Made by a program: the position numbers and the translations under genes
Notes under the pieces: generated by a model
What the model saw: only the letters and a program-made list of their open reading frames with translations
Databases searched by the model: none
Told to the model about the DNA's origin: nothing
Assembly: GCA_964035775.1 (NCBI GenBank)
Contig: OZ038314.1
Span: 30,742,836 to 30,806,835 of the forward strand
DNA length: 64,000 nt
Source of the DNA: Osedax frankpressi
Taxonomy: Eukaryota > Annelida > Polychaeta > Sabellida > Siboglinidae
Reading direction: 5' to 3'
Shown here: piece by piece, positions 47,701-62,500 of the stretch
How the letters are laid out: every line of letters begins with the position of its first letter
Numbering within the stretch: position 1 is the stretch's first letter

Positions 47701-50700
47701 TTGCTAGGCTATATTAAGAGATTGCTAGGCTATATTAAGAGATTGCTAGGCTATATTAAGAGATTGCTAGGCTATATTAAGAGATTGCTAGGCTATAAGA
47801 GATTGCTAGGCTATATTAAGAGATTGCTAGGCTATAAGAGATTGCTAGGCTATAAGAGATTGCTAGGCTATATTAAGAGATTGCTAGGCTATATTAAGAG
47901 ATTGCTAGGCTATATTAAGAGATTGCTAGGCTATATTAAGAGATTGCTAGGCTATAAGAGATTGCTAGGCTATATTAAGAGATTGCTAGGCTATATTAAG
48001 AGATTGCTAGGCTATATTAAGAGATTGCTAGGCTATATTAAGATATTGCCAGGCTGTATTAAGAGATTGCTAGGCTATAAGAGATTGCAAGGCTATATTA
48101 AGAGATTGCTAGGCTATAAGAGATTGCTAGGCTATAAGAGATTGCTAGGCTATATTAAGAGATTGCTAGGCTATATTAAGAGATTGCTAGGCTATATTAA
48201 GAGATTGCTAGGCTATATTAAGAGATTGCTAGGCTATAAGAGATTGCTAGGCTATATTAAGAGATTGCTAGTCTATAAGTGATTGCTAGGCTATAAGAGA
48301 TTGCTAGGCTATATTAAGAGATTGCTAGGATATAAGAGATTGCTAGGCTATATTAAGAGATTGCTAGGCTATATTAAGAGATTGCTAGGCTATATTAAGA
48401 GATTGCTAGGCTATATTAAGAGATTGCTAGGCTATATTAAGAGATTGCTAGGCTATATTAAGAGATTGCTAGGCTATAAGAGATTGCTAGGCTATATTAA
48501 GAGATTGCTAGTCTATAAGTGATTGCTAGGCTATAAGAGATTGCTAGGCTATATTAAGAGATTGCTAGGCTATATTAAGAGATTGCTAGGCTATATTAAG
48601 AGATTGCTAGGATATAAGAGATTGCTAGGCTATATTAAGAGATTGCTAGGCTATATTAAGAGATTGCTAGGCTATATTAAGAGATTGCTAGGCTATATTA
48701 AGAGATTGCTAGGCTATATTAAGAGATTGCTAGGCTATATTAAGAGATTGCTAGGCTATAAGAGATTGCTAGGCTATATTAAGAGATTGCTAGGCTATAA
48801 GAGATTACTAGGCTATAAGAGATTGCTAGGCTATAAGAGATTGCTAGGCTATATTAAGAGATTGCTAGGCTATATTAAGAGATTGCTAGGCTATATTAAG
48901 AGATTGCTAGGCTATATTAAGATATTGCTAGGCTATAAGAGATTGCTAGGCTATATTAAGAGATTGCTAGGCTATAAGAGATTGCTAGGCTATATTAAGA
49001 GATTGCTAGGCTATAAGAGATTGCTAGGCTATATTAAGAGATTGCTAGGCTATATTAAGAGATTGCTAGGCTATATTAAGAGATTGCTAGGCTATATTAA
49101 GAGATTGCTAGGCTATAAGAGATTGCTAGGCTATATTAAGAGATTGCTAGGCTATATTAAGAGATTGCTAGGCTATATTAAGAGATTGCTAGGCTATATT
49201 AAGAGATTGCTAGGCTATATTAAGAGATTGCTAGGCTATATTAAGAGATTCCTAGGCTATATTAAGAGATGCTAGACTATATTAAGAGATTGCTAGGCTA
49301 TATTAAGAGATTGCTAGGCTATATTAAGAGATTGCTAGGCTATATTAAGAGATTGCTAGGCTATATTAAGAGATTGCTAGGCTATATTAAGAGATTGCTA
49401 GGCTATATTAAGAGATTGCTAGGCTATATTAAGAGATTGCTAGGCTATATTAAGAGATTGCTAGGCTATAAGAGATTGCTAGGCTATATTAAGAGATTGC
49501 TAGGCTATAAGAGATTGCTAGGCTATAAGAGATTTCTAGGCTATATTAAGAGATTGCTAGGCTATATTAAGAGATTGCTAGGCTGTATTAAGAGATTGCT
49601 AGGCTATATTAAGAGATTGCTAGGCTATAAGAGATTGCTAGGCTATATTAAGAGATTGCTAGGCTATATTAAGAGATTGCTAGGCTATAAGAGATTGCTA
49701 GGCTATATTAAGAGATTGCTAGGCTATATTAAGAGATTGCTAGGCTATATTAAGAGATTGCTAGGCTATATTAAGAGATTGCTAGGCTATAAGAGATTGC
49801 TAGGCTATAAGAGATTGCTAGGCTATATTAAGAGATTGCTAGGCTATATTAAGAGATTGCTAGGCTATATTAAGAGATTGCTAGGCTATATTAAGAGATT
49901 GCTAGGCTATATTAAGAGATTGCTAGGCTATAAGAGATTGCTAGGCTATAAGAGATTGCTAGGCTATAAGAGATTGCTAGGCTATATTAAGAGATTGCTA
50001 GGCTATATTAAGAGATTGCTAGGCTATATTAAGAGATTGCTAGGCTATAAGAGATTGCTAGGCTATAAGAGATTGCTAGGCTATATTAAGAGATTGCTAG
50101 GCTATATTAAGAGATTGCTAGGCTATTAGAGATTGCTAGGCTATATTAAGAGATTGCTAGGCTATATTAAGAGATTGCTAGGCTATATTAAGAGATTGCT
50201 AGGCTATATTAAGAGATTGCTAGGCTATAAGAGATTGCTAGGCTATATTAAGAGATTGCTAGGCTATAAGAGATTGCTAGGCTATATTAAGAGATTGCTA
50301 GGCTATATTAAGAGATTGCTAGGCTGTATTAAGAGATTGCTAGGCTATATTAAGAGATTGCTAGGCTATAAGAGATTGCTAGGCTATATTAAGAGATTGC
50401 TAGGCTATATTAAGAGATTGCTAGGCTATAAGAGATTGCTAGGCTATATTAAGAGATTGCTAGGCTATATTAAGAGATTGCTAGGCTATATTAAGAGATT
50501 GCTAGGCTATATTAAGAGATTGCTAGGCTATAAGAGATTGCTAGGCTATAAGAGATTGCTAGGCTATATTAAGAGATTGCTAGGCTATATTAAGAGATTG
50601 CTAGGCTATATTAAGAGATTGCTAGGCTGTAAGAGATTGCTAGGCTATAAGAGATTGCTAGGCTATATTAAGAGATTGCTAGGCTATATTAAGAGATTGC

Positions 50701-53700
50701 TAGGCTATATTAAGAGATTGCTAGGCTATATTAAGAGATTGCTAGGCTATATTAAGAGATTGCTAGGCTATATTAAGAGATTGCTAGGCTATATTAAGAG
50801 ATTGCTAGGCTATATTAAGAGATGCTAGACTATATTAAGAGATTGCTAGGCTATATTAAGAGATTGCTAGGCTATATTAAGAGATTGCTAGGCTATATTA
50901 AGAGATTGCTAGGCTATATTAAGAGATTGCTAGGCTATATAAAGAGATTGCTAGGCTATATTAAGAGATTGCTAGGCTATATTAAGAGATTGCTAGGCTA
51001 TATTAAGAGATTGCTAGGCTATATTAAGAGATTGCTAGGCTATAAGAGATTGCTAGGCTATATTAAGAGATTGATAGGCTATAAGAGATTGCTAGGCTAT
51101 AAGAGATTGCTAGGCTATATTAAGAGATTGCTAGGCTATATTAAGAGATTGCTAAGCTATATTAAGAGATTGCTAGGCTATAAGAGATTGCTAGGCTATA
51201 TTAAGAGATTGCTAGGCTATATTAAGAGATTTCTAGGCTGTATTAAGAGATTGCTAGGCTATATTAAGAGATTGCTAGGCTATAAGAGATTGCTAGGCTA
51301 TATTAAGAGATTGCTAGGCTATATTAAGAGATTGCTAGGCTATATTAAGTGATTGCTAGGCTATATTAAGAGATTGCTAGGCTATAAGAGATTGCTAGGC
51401 TATAAGAGATTGCTAGGCTATATTAAGAGATTGCTAGGCTATATTAAGAGATTGCTAAGCTATATTAAGAGATTGCTAGGCTATAAGAGATTGCTAGGCT
51501 ATATTAAGAGATTGCTAGGCTATATTAAGAGATTTCTAGGCTGTATTAAGAGATTGCTAGGCTATATTAAGATATTGCTAGGCTATAAGAGATTGCTAGG
51601 CTATATTAAGAGATTGCTAGGCTATATTAAGAGATTGCTAGGCTATATTAAGTGATTGCTAGGCTATATTAAGAGATTGCTAGGCTATATTAAGAGATTG
51701 CTAGGCTATATTAAGAGATTGCTAGGCTATATTAAGAGATTGCTAGGCTATATTAAGAGATTGCTAGGCTATAAGAGATTACTAGGCTATAAAAGATTGC
51801 TAGGCTATAAGAGATTGCTAGGCTATATTAAGAGATTGCTAGGCTATATTAAGAGATTGCTAGGCTATATTAAGAGATTGCTAGGCTATATTAAGAGATT
51901 GCTAGGCTATAAGAGATTGCTAGGCTATATTAAGAGATTGCTAGGCTATAAGAGATTGCTAGGCTATATTAAGAGATTGCTAGGCTATAAGAGATTGCTA
52001 GGCTATATTAAGAGATTGCTAGGCTATATTAAGAGATTGCTAGGCTATATTAAGAGATTGCTAGGCTATATTAAGAGATTGCTAGGCTATAAGAGATTGC
52101 TAGGCTATATTAAGAGATTGCTAGGCTATATTAAGAGATTGCTAGGCTATATTAAGAGATTGCTAGGCTATATTAAGAGATTGCTAGGCTATATTAAGAG
52201 ATTGCTAGGCTATATTAAGAGATTCCTAGGCTATATTAAGAGATGCTAGACTATATTAAGAGATTGCTAGGCTATATTAAGAGATTGCTAGGCTATATTA
52301 AGAGATTGCTAGGCTATATTAAGAGATTGCTAGGCTATATTAAGAGATTGCTAGGCTATATTAAGAGATTGCTAGGCTATATTAAGAGATTGCTAGGCTA
52401 TATTAAGAGATTGCTAGGCTATATTAAGAGATTGCTAGGCTATAAGAGATTGCTAGGCTATATTAAGAGATTGCTAGGCTATAAGAGATTGCTAGGCTAT
52501 AAGAGATTTCTAGGCTATATTAAGATATTGCTAGGCTATATTAAGAGATTGCTAAGCTATATTAAGAGATTGCTAGGCTATAAGAGATTGCTAGGCTATA
52601 TTAAGAGATTGCTAGGCTATATTAAGAGATTGCTAGGCTGTATTAAGAGATTGCTAGGCTATATTAAGAGATTGCTAGGCTATAAGAGATTGCTAGGCTA
52701 TATTAAGAGATTGCTAGGCTATATTAAGAGATTGCTAGGCTATAAGAGATTGCTAGGCTATATTAAGAGATTGCTAGGCTATATTAAGAGATTGCTAGGC
52801 TATATTAAGAGATTGCTAGGCTATATTAAGAGATTGCTAGGCTATAAGAGATTGCTAGGCTATAAGAGATTGCTAGGCTATATTAAGAGATTGCTAGGCT
52901 ATATTAAGAGATTGCTAGGCTATATTAAGAGATTGCTAGGCTATATTAAGAGATTGCTAGGCTATATTAAGAGATTGCTAGGCTATAAGAGATTGCTAGG
53001 CTATAAGAGATTGCTAGGCTATAAGAGATTGCTAGGCTATATTAAGAGATTGCTAGGCTATATTAAGAGATTGCTAGGCTATTAGAGATTGCTAGGCTAT
53101 ATTAAGAGATTGCTAGGCTATATTAAGAGATTGCTAGGCTATATTAAGAGATTGCTAGGCTATATTAAGAGATTGCTAGGCTATAAGAGATTGCTAGGCT
53201 ATATTAAGAGATTGCTAGGCTATACGAGATTGCTAGGCTATATTAAGAGATTGCTAGGCTATATTAAGAGATTGCTAGGCTGTATTGAGAGATTGCTAGG
53301 CTATATTAAGAGATTGCTAGGCTATAAGAGATTGCTAGGCTATATTAAGAGATTGCTAGGCTATATTAAGAGATTGCTAGGCTATAAGAGATTGCTAGGC
53401 TATATTAAGAGATTGCTAGGCTATATTAAGAGATTGCTAGGCTATATTAAGAGATTGCTAGGCTATATTAAGAGATTGCTAGGCTATAAGAGATTGCTAG
53501 GCTATATTAAGAGATTGCTAGGCTATATTAAGAGATTGCTAGGCTATATTAAGAGATTGCTAGGCTATATTAAGAGATTGCTAGGCTATAAGAGATTGCT
53601 AGGCTATAAGAGATTGCTAGGCTATATTAAGAGATTGCTAGGCTATATTAAGAGATTGCTAGGCTATATTAAGAGATTGCTAGGCTATATTAAGAGATTG

Positions 53701-55255
53701 CTAGGCTATATTAAGAGATTGCTAGGCTATATTAAGAGATTGCTAGGCTATATTAAGAGATTGCTAGGCTATATTAAGAGATGCTAGACTATATTAAGAG
53801 ATTGCTAGGCTATATTAAGAGATTGCTAGGCTATAAGAGATTGCTAGGCTATAAGAGATTGCTAGGCTATATTAAGAGATTGCTAGGCTATATTAAGAGA
53901 TTGCTAAGCTATATTAAGAGATTGCTAGGCTATAAGAGATTGCTAGGCTATATTAAGAGATTGCTAGGCTATATTAAGAGATTTCTAGGCTGTATTAAGA
54001 GATTGCTAGGCTATATTAAGAGATTGCTAGGCTATAAGAGATTGCTAGGCTATATTAAGAGATTGCTAGGCTATATTAAGAGATTGCTAGGCTATATTAA
54101 GTGATTGCTAGGCTATATTAAGAGATTGCTAGGCTATAAGAGATTGCTAGGCTATAAGAGATTGCTAGGCTATATTAAGAGATTGCTAGGCTATATTAAG
54201 AGATTGCTAAGCTATATTAAGAGATTGCTAGGCTATAAGAGATTGCTAGGCTATATTAAGAGATTGCTAGGCTATATTAAGAGATTTCTAGGCTGTATTA
54301 AGAGATTGCTAGGCTATATTAAGAGATTGCTAGGCTATAAGAGATTGCTAGGCTATATTAAGAGATTGCTAGGCTATATTAAGAGATTGCTAGGCTATAT
54401 TAAGTGATTGCTAGGCTATATTAAGAGATTGCTAGGCTATATTAAGAGATTGCTAGGCTATATTAAGAGATTGCTAGGCTATATTAAGAGATTGCTAGGC
54501 TATATTAAGAGATTGCTAGGCTATAAGAGATTGCTAGGCTATATTAAGAGATTGCTAGGCTATAAGAGATTGCTAGGCTATAAGAGATTGCTAGGCTATA
54601 TTAAGAGATTGCTAGGCTATATTAAGAGATTGCTAGGCTATATTAAGAGATTGCTAGGCTATAAGAGATTGCTAGGCTATAAGAGATTGCTAGGCTATAT
54701 TAAGAGATTGCTAGGCTATATTAAGAGATTGCTAGGCTATATTAAGAGATTGCTAGGCTATATTAAGAGATTGCTAGGCTATATTAAGAGATTGCTAGGC
54801 TATATTAAGAGATTGCTAGGCTATAAGAGATTGCTAGGCTATATTAAGAGATTGCTAGGCTATATTAAGAGATTGCTAGGCTATATTAAGAGATTGCTAG
54901 GCTATAAGAGATTGCTAGGCTATATTAAGAGATTGCTAGGCTATATTAAGAGATTTCTAGGCTATAAGAGATTGCTAGGCTATATTAAGATATTGCTAGG
55001 CTATAAGAGATTGCTAGGCTATATTAAGAGATTGCTAGGCTATATTAAGAGATTGCTAGGCTATATTAAGAGATTGCTAGGCTATAAGAGATTGCTAGGC
55101 TATATTAAGAGATTGCTAGGCTATAAGAGATTGCTAGGCTATATTAAGAGATTGCTAAGCTATATTAAGAGATTGCTAGGCTATATTAAGAGATTGCTAG
55201 GTTATATTAAGAGATTGCTAGGTTATATTAAAAGTTTACTAGGCTATATTAAGTG
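29745..55255. repeat. 25.5-kb satellite of 18-bp and 21-bp monomers
   Basis: The basic monomer is AAGAGATTGCTAGGCTAT (18 bp). The more common long form adds ATT (21 bp). I estimate 1,250-1,300 monomers. Point variants (GCTAAG, GATAGG, GGCTGT, TTTCTAGG, AAGTGATT) recur in the same order in different places, showing block duplication. Because both monomers are multiples of three without a plus-strand stop in one frame, long open frames encoding KRLLGY and IKRLLGY repeats appear. They are broken by TGA and TAG variants and by single-base insertions or deletions (extra G at about 34447 and 36794; missing T at about 43076, 49270, 50823, 52244 and 53782). The edges fade into unique DNA within about 50 bp. 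Confidence 0.97.
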
Positions 55256-55599
55256 CATGTGAAAATCCAAATAAACTAATACTAATCTAAAATAAAATGG
55301 TTCAATTAAGTTTCCATGTGTCATTTAATATGAAAGAGATAAGAGAATAACAGGCTAGTACTTGTTATAACATGGTTCTGTAGACTATAGGAACCTATTG
55401 AATAGCTAAATAATGAAGAGAAATAAACTGCTATATATATATATATACGTATATATACGTATATATAAATATACCTCAGAATATTTCTGAATAGCTATGT
55501 AAACAATTATTGAAGTGCCTAGATTTGAACTATTATGTTAATAAGAGTTACTAAACATTTTTAACAATCAAAACAATTATTTGTATTTGAAAAGGTGCT
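55256..55599. other. AT-rich unique DNA between two arrays
   Basis: It contains a short (AT)n tract with ACGT steps at about 55432-55468. Nothing else is recognisable. Confidence 0.6.
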
Positions 55600-55950
55600 A
55601 AGGTAGCTAAGGATTGAAGGTGGTCATGGAGCAAAGGTGGTCAAGGATTGAAGATGGTCATGGAACGAAGGTGGTCAAGGATTGAAGGTGGTCATGGAGC
55701 AAAGGTGGTCAAGGATTGAAGGTGGTCATGGAGCAAAGGTGGTCAATGATTGAAGGTGGTCAAGGATTGAAGTTGGTCAAGGATTGAAGTTGGTCAAGTA
55801 GTGAAGTTGGTCAAGTAGTGAAGTTGGTCAAGTAGTGAAGGTGGTCAAGGAGTGAAGGTGGTCAAGGAGCGAAGGTGGTCAAGGAGCGAAGGTGGTCAAG
55901 GAGCGAAGGTGGTCAAGGAGGTAAATTGGTTAAGGAGTGAAGATGGTCAA
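55600..55950. repeat. 17-bp minisatellite
   Basis: The unit GTCAAGGAGCGAAGGTG recurs about 20 times, with GTCATGGAGCAAAGGTG, GTCAAGGATTGAAGGTG and GTCAAGTAGTGAAGTTG variants. It is purine-rich on the plus strand. Similar variants cluster, with alternating CATGG and CAAGG units at the left end and CAAGGAGCG units at the right. Confidence 0.95.
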
Positions 55951-57055
55951 GGTATCATGATTAATTATATTATTGCAACACCAGAAATTCATATATCTCA
56001 AGTCCCATAAAGAATGAACAACTGTAAATAGAATTGTAGATAGAACTGAAAATATTTGAATATGACTCATTTATTTATCAACCACATGATTATTTTTATG
56101 TTTTGTTTTTATAAACTGAATTGTAGACACCCTTTTGGCAGATAACAATGAACCATTATACTTTGATGGATACACGTTATATAACGTATATGGTACGCAT
56201 GTCAGTTGGATTATGTACTGTTGGCAATGCCAACATATTTCTTATTAGCTCAACATTAAGCTATACATCTGTTATAAATATGCTTTTCAATGATAGCACT
56301 ATTATTTTTACTTATAATAATTATGATAACGTTATAATGTTATATAAGGGGAGAGTAAGGACCAAGTATCCACTCTGGGGCTATATCATATTAAAAAACC
56401 TCACTTTCCAGATATATAATCTTTATAAAATCTAAATGTAAATATATATTTTTAATGGGAAAATATTTTTTAAATAAGTAATAATTAACAAAACTAAAGT
56501 TTTAACTCATAGAAATATATAAAAGTAAAATCTTAACTTATCTTATATATAAGTAAAATCTTAACTTATATTAGATATAAATACTTATATTAGTTTTAAC
56601 TAATATTAGATAATTAGATAACTAATATAAGTAAATGATGTTATCATATTGATTTTAAAAATTGCATTTAAACATCATAAACATCATTATTGCAGTAATA
56701 TTAATAGGTAATATTTAATAAGTAATATTTAATAAGAAATAATTAATAAGTATTAATAATAAGTAATAAGTAAAATTGATAATAATTAAGTAACAAATCT
56801 TAATAATAAGTAATAGGTATAGTAAAAACTAATAACTATTAAGTACTTGAGATAAATGATAATTAATAATTAATAACCTTTGGTAAAACAGAAAATATTC
56901 TACGAGGGATCGTTTGAATTACTGTAGTGGACATTTCTGCAAATAATAATAAATTGTAATAATTCCTTACATTCATATTAGATACACTATACTAAATTAT
57001 ATATATAGGTCATGGAAAATAATTTAGAGTTAGGCTTTCAAATTGAATGTTTCAT

Positions 57056-57097
<42 letters not shown>

Positions 57098-59018
57098 GAC
57101 CTCCCTATACTAGTTATAATAAAAATGCTACACATTTAAATGAAAAAAATATTTAGGGATTTTTTATCCTAAATTTTTTAAATTTTCATAAATAATGTTG
57201 GATATTAAAATATTGTAATAATAAAAGAAGATATCGAAATATTAAATACATTTTAATAGTATATTAAATATAGAATTTAACATTATAGAATCTTTTTAAT
57301 TTAGTAATATATTAATTAATTATTAATTAATACTGGATATTTAAATAAACCATTATTTTAGTAATTAATAATTTTATATTAAAACCAAAGTATTTGAATC
57401 ATTAATAAAACTAATAGTTGCATAATATCCATTGCATATATTTGTGTTGAGTTGTTTTATATAAATGCGTTGCTAACACAATCATAGCATATAAATATTA
57501 CAATTTAATTTGTTTATTTGTATTCGTACAATTTATTGTTCACCATTATTTATTATAAACAATATTATGTGTTTTAGTGAGTACTAAAAGTAATTACTCT
57601 TCTCCCTTATTTATATTCTTACTTATCATCTTCAAATAACAATTAAATATATCAAATAACCAAAGATTTAATAATATTTAATGATATATCATTAACATTA
57701 ATTATTATTTAAAAATAATATATATTATTTTTTGTGAACCAGGATTTTCACCAGTTAAAATATAAAACCAAATAGTTTGGAATTATTGAAATATTCCAAC
57801 TGTACTATTAAAATAATCAATTATCACACCTCTTTAATATGCACTATAAATAGAATTAATCTGATTAATATAAATAAATATAAAATTGTGTAATCTCAAG
57901 CTAGGCATTCGTATGTGTAAAAGGCAAGTTGTAAGCTATGGTAGATTATAATCAAATCACAGTTGAATGATTACCAAACAATTTCAGATTAGCAAACAAA
58001 TTAGCATGCAATAAGAGAGAATTTGTAATACATTCTGGTATATTTTATTTGTATTCATTTATAATGCACTGATTATAGAAATGTGATACATTTATAGTAT
58101 CACTTTTGTCAAAAAATAGTTATCTTAGTATAGATTCCATGCCTTATACACATGATATAGTTTCTATGTTATATTATCATTAGAATATAAAATGTATATA
58201 TGTGAATATATAAATTTATCAATTTCTTGCATTGTAAAATATTATCTAAACAATCTTGCATAATTAATAATTAAAGATATTGACCAGGTTGTAATATTAT
58301 AGTAGAATTAACAGTAAAAACAGGGTGACATAGTTTTGTAACATTTTTTGATGTGTTAATATAGTTGAATGTATATATTAAATGTATTGCATATATGTGT
58401 AGTTAAAATAAATATTTGTTATAAATTGATATATAATACTATATTATATTACATTTATGATTAAATTATATTAAATAAATGATTAAATTATATTAAATAA
58501 ATGATTAAATTATATTATACTTCACAGAATAATTTAAATAAATTCAAACTGATTTAATAAATATTGATAAATACATATTTCTAAGATTACCATTTATTGT
58601 ATTATTTGTTTATATTATTAAATTATAATATGTATATATATATGTATAATATGTATATATATATTATATAATATATCATAATCATTTATAATATCTAAAA
58701 TATATTATTGGACATTTTTAAAAATGTATATTAACCTTACTATATTGAAACATAATATAAATATAAATTATTATTATAAATATTAATAAATAATATATAT
58801 CTAGTATATATTTATTCAAGTGATATGATAATATAATTTAATTAAATAGGGTTTTCAGAAACTATTTATGATAACAAAGCCATTCAATAATCACAGTAAC
58901 AAGATAAAAAAGTCTAAAATAGTACATTTATATTTATACCTAAGCTTCATATAAATTTATTTACAAATATTTATATTTATATATATATATATATATAAAT
59001 ATTTGTATATATATATAT

Positions 59019-59052
<34 letters not shown>

Positions 59053-59584
59053 ATAACATCAGAGGATTAATTTATTTTTAAAATATATGTATATATATTT
59101 TCACTAACTGATATTATAAAGAGGAGAATTAATCTGAGCATAAATAATAAACATATATTAGTATAATATATGTTGTCTTATACAAATTACAATCTTGTTA
59201 TCTAGTATAAACATAATAATATTATTAACTCTATTCAATTCCATATATTTAATTATAGGTATATTTTTATTTTAAAATATTTTCTATGAATAATTTCTAT
59301 ATAAATTCAATATAAATTGTGCACATAATTAATAATACCAGATTAGCTTTACACAATATTGTTGTTTATAATTTATTATATTAATGTGATTTGGACAAAA
59401 GCATGTTGGATTGTTAATAATGATCTTAATTCAGGTCATAACAATACATTTTTTAATTAGTTCCTTCTTTATATCTATAGAAAAATATGTGAATTAAGTT
59501 TATAATACAAAGGGAATATTTACTTTGGGAGATAAGTGCTTATTAAATAACAAAAATAACAAAACTAAAATATTTTTTAATAAA
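55951..59584. other. AT-rich spacer
   Basis: (AT)n tracts occur at about 57058-57093 and 58979-59050. One short open stretch at 56109-56230 has a coding look (EPLYFDGYTLYNVYGTHV) but no identifiable family or splice partners. No gene is supported. Confidence 0.5.
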
Positions 59585-62500
59585 CTTCTACTACACCCTC
59601 ACAACACCCTCACTACACCCTCCGCCCTCAACTCTCAGTACACCCTCATTATACACTCCACTATTACTACACTCTCACTACACCCTCACTACACCCTTAC
59701 TACAACCTCTCTACACCCTCACTACACCCTTACTACACCCTTACTACAACCTATCTACACCCTCTACTCTTACTACACCATCCACCATCAATACACCCTC
59801 ACTACACTCTCACTACACCCTAACTATACCCTCAAATTGAGGGCCTCGATACACCTTCACTAAACCCTAACTAAATCCTCGCTACACCTTCACTATACCT
59901 TCGCTCCGGCCTTAACATACCCTCACTACACCCTCACTAAACCTCCACTACACCCTCACTACGCCCTCACTACACCCTCACTATACCCTCACTATACACT
60001 CACTATACCCTCACTATACCCTCACTACACCATCCCTCACTACACCATCCCTACACACTCACTACACTCATTACACACTCACTACACCTCACTACACCAT
60101 CCTTACACCCTCACTACACTCATTACACACTCACTACACCTTCACTACACCCTCACTATACCCTCACTACACCCTCACTAAACCATAACTACACCCTTAC
60201 TACACCCTCACTACAATCTCACTACACCCTCACTACACTCACTACAATCTCACTAAACCCTAATTACACCCTCGTTACAACATGACTACACCCTGGCTAC
60301 ACCCTCACCACACCCTCATTACACCCTTACTACACCCTCACTACACCCTCACTACAATCTCACTACTCCCTCACTACACCCTCACTACACCCTGTCTACA
60401 CCCTCACTACAATCTCACTACACCCTCACTACAATCTCACTACACCCTCACTACAATCTCACTACTCCCTCACTACTCCCTCACTACTCCCTCACTACAC
60501 CCTCACTACTCCCTCACTACTCCCTCACTACACCCTCACTACACCCTCACTACACCCTCACTACACCCTCACTACACTCTGTCTACACCCTCACTACAAT
60601 CTCACTACACCCTCACTACAATCTCACTACACCCTCACTACAATCTCACTACTCCCTCACTACTCCCTCACTACACCCTCACTACAATCTCACTACACCC
60701 TCACTACAATCTCACTACTCCCTCACTACTCCCTCACTACTCCCTCACTACACCCTCACTACACCCTCACTACACCCTCACTATACCCTCACTACACCCT
60801 CACTAAACCATAACTACACCCTTACTACACCCTCACAATGCCCTCACTACACCCTCACTACACTCACTACAATCTCACTAAACCCTAATTACACCCTCGT
60901 TCCAACATGACTACACCCTCGCTACACCCTCACCACACCCTCACTATACCCTCATTACACCCTCATTACACCCTCACTACACCCTCACTACAATCTCACT
61001 ACTCCCTCACTACACCCTCACTACACCCTGTCTACACCCTCACTACAATCTCACTACACCCTCACTACAATCTCACTACTCCCTCACTACACCCTTACTA
61101 CACCCTCACTACTCCCTCACTACACCCTCACTACACCCTCACTACAATCTCACTAAACCCTAATTACACCCTCGTTCCAACATGACTACACCCTCGCTAC
61201 ACCCTCACTATACCCTCATTACACCCTTACTACACCCTTACTACACCCTCACTACAATCTAACTACACCCTCACTACTCCCTCACTACACCCTCACTACA
61301 CCCTGTCTACACCCTCACTACACCCTCACTACAATCTAACTACACCCTCACTACACCCTCACTACACCCTCACTACAATCTCACTACACCCTTACTACAC
61401 CCTCACTATACCCTCACCTCACCATTACTACAATCTCACTACACCCTCACTATACCCTTACTACACCCTCACTACACCCTCGCTACACCCTCACCACACC
61501 CTCACTATACTCTCACTACACCCTCACTACAATCTCACTACACCCTCACTACTCCCTCACTACTCCCTCACTATACCCTCACTACACCCTCACTACAATC
61601 TCACTACACCCTCACTACTCCCTCACTATACCCTCACTACACCCTCACTAAACCATAACTACACCCTTACTACACCCTCACAATGCCCTCACTACATCCT
61701 CACTACACTCACTACAATCTCACTAAACCCTAATTACACCCTCGTTCCAACATGACTACACCCTGGCTACACCCTCACTACAATCTCACTACTCCCTCAC
61801 TACTCCCTCACTACACCCTCACTACACCCTCACTACACCCTGTCTACACCCTCACTACACCCTCACTACAATCTAACTACACCCTCACTAAACCATAACC
61901 TCACCTTCACTACACCCTCGCTAAACCCTAATTACACCCTCGTTCCAATATCACTACACCCTCGCTACACCCTCACCACACCATCACTACACCCTTACTA
62001 CACCCTCACTACATCCTTACTACACCCTCACTACAATCTCACTACACCTTCACTACACCCTTACTACACCCTCACTACACCATCACTACAATCTCACTAC
62101 ACCCTCACTACACCCTCACTACACCCTCACTATACCCTCACTACACCCTTACTACACCCTTACTACACCCTCACTACAATCTCACTACACCCTCACTACA
62201 CCCTCACTATACCCTCACTATACCCTCACTACTCCCTCACTATACCCTCACTACACCCTCACTACACCCTCACTACAATCTCACTACACCCTCACTAAAC
62301 CCTCACTACACCCTCACTACACCCTCACTACACCCTTACTACACCCTCACTACACCCTCACTACACCCTTACTACACCTTCACTACACCCTTACTACACC
62401 CTCACTACACCCTCACTACAATCTCACTACACCCTCACTATACCCTCACTACACCCTTACTACACCCTCACTACACCCTCACTACACCCTCACTACACCC

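Noticed and set aside
29745-55255. A CRISPR-like array
   Set aside because: Monomers are contiguous with no unique spacers, there are no cas genes, and the context is eukaryotic.
56109-56435. Possible exon or short gene (EPLYFDGYTLY, or the overlapping 95-codon frame)
   Set aside because: Two overlapping frames compete, neither resembles a known family, and no partner exons were seen within several kb.
59525-61185. Plus-strand open frames with HPHYTLTTPSL repeats
   Set aside because: They are a by-product of an 11-bp unit that has no stop when read three times over; there is no start context or non-repeat domain.
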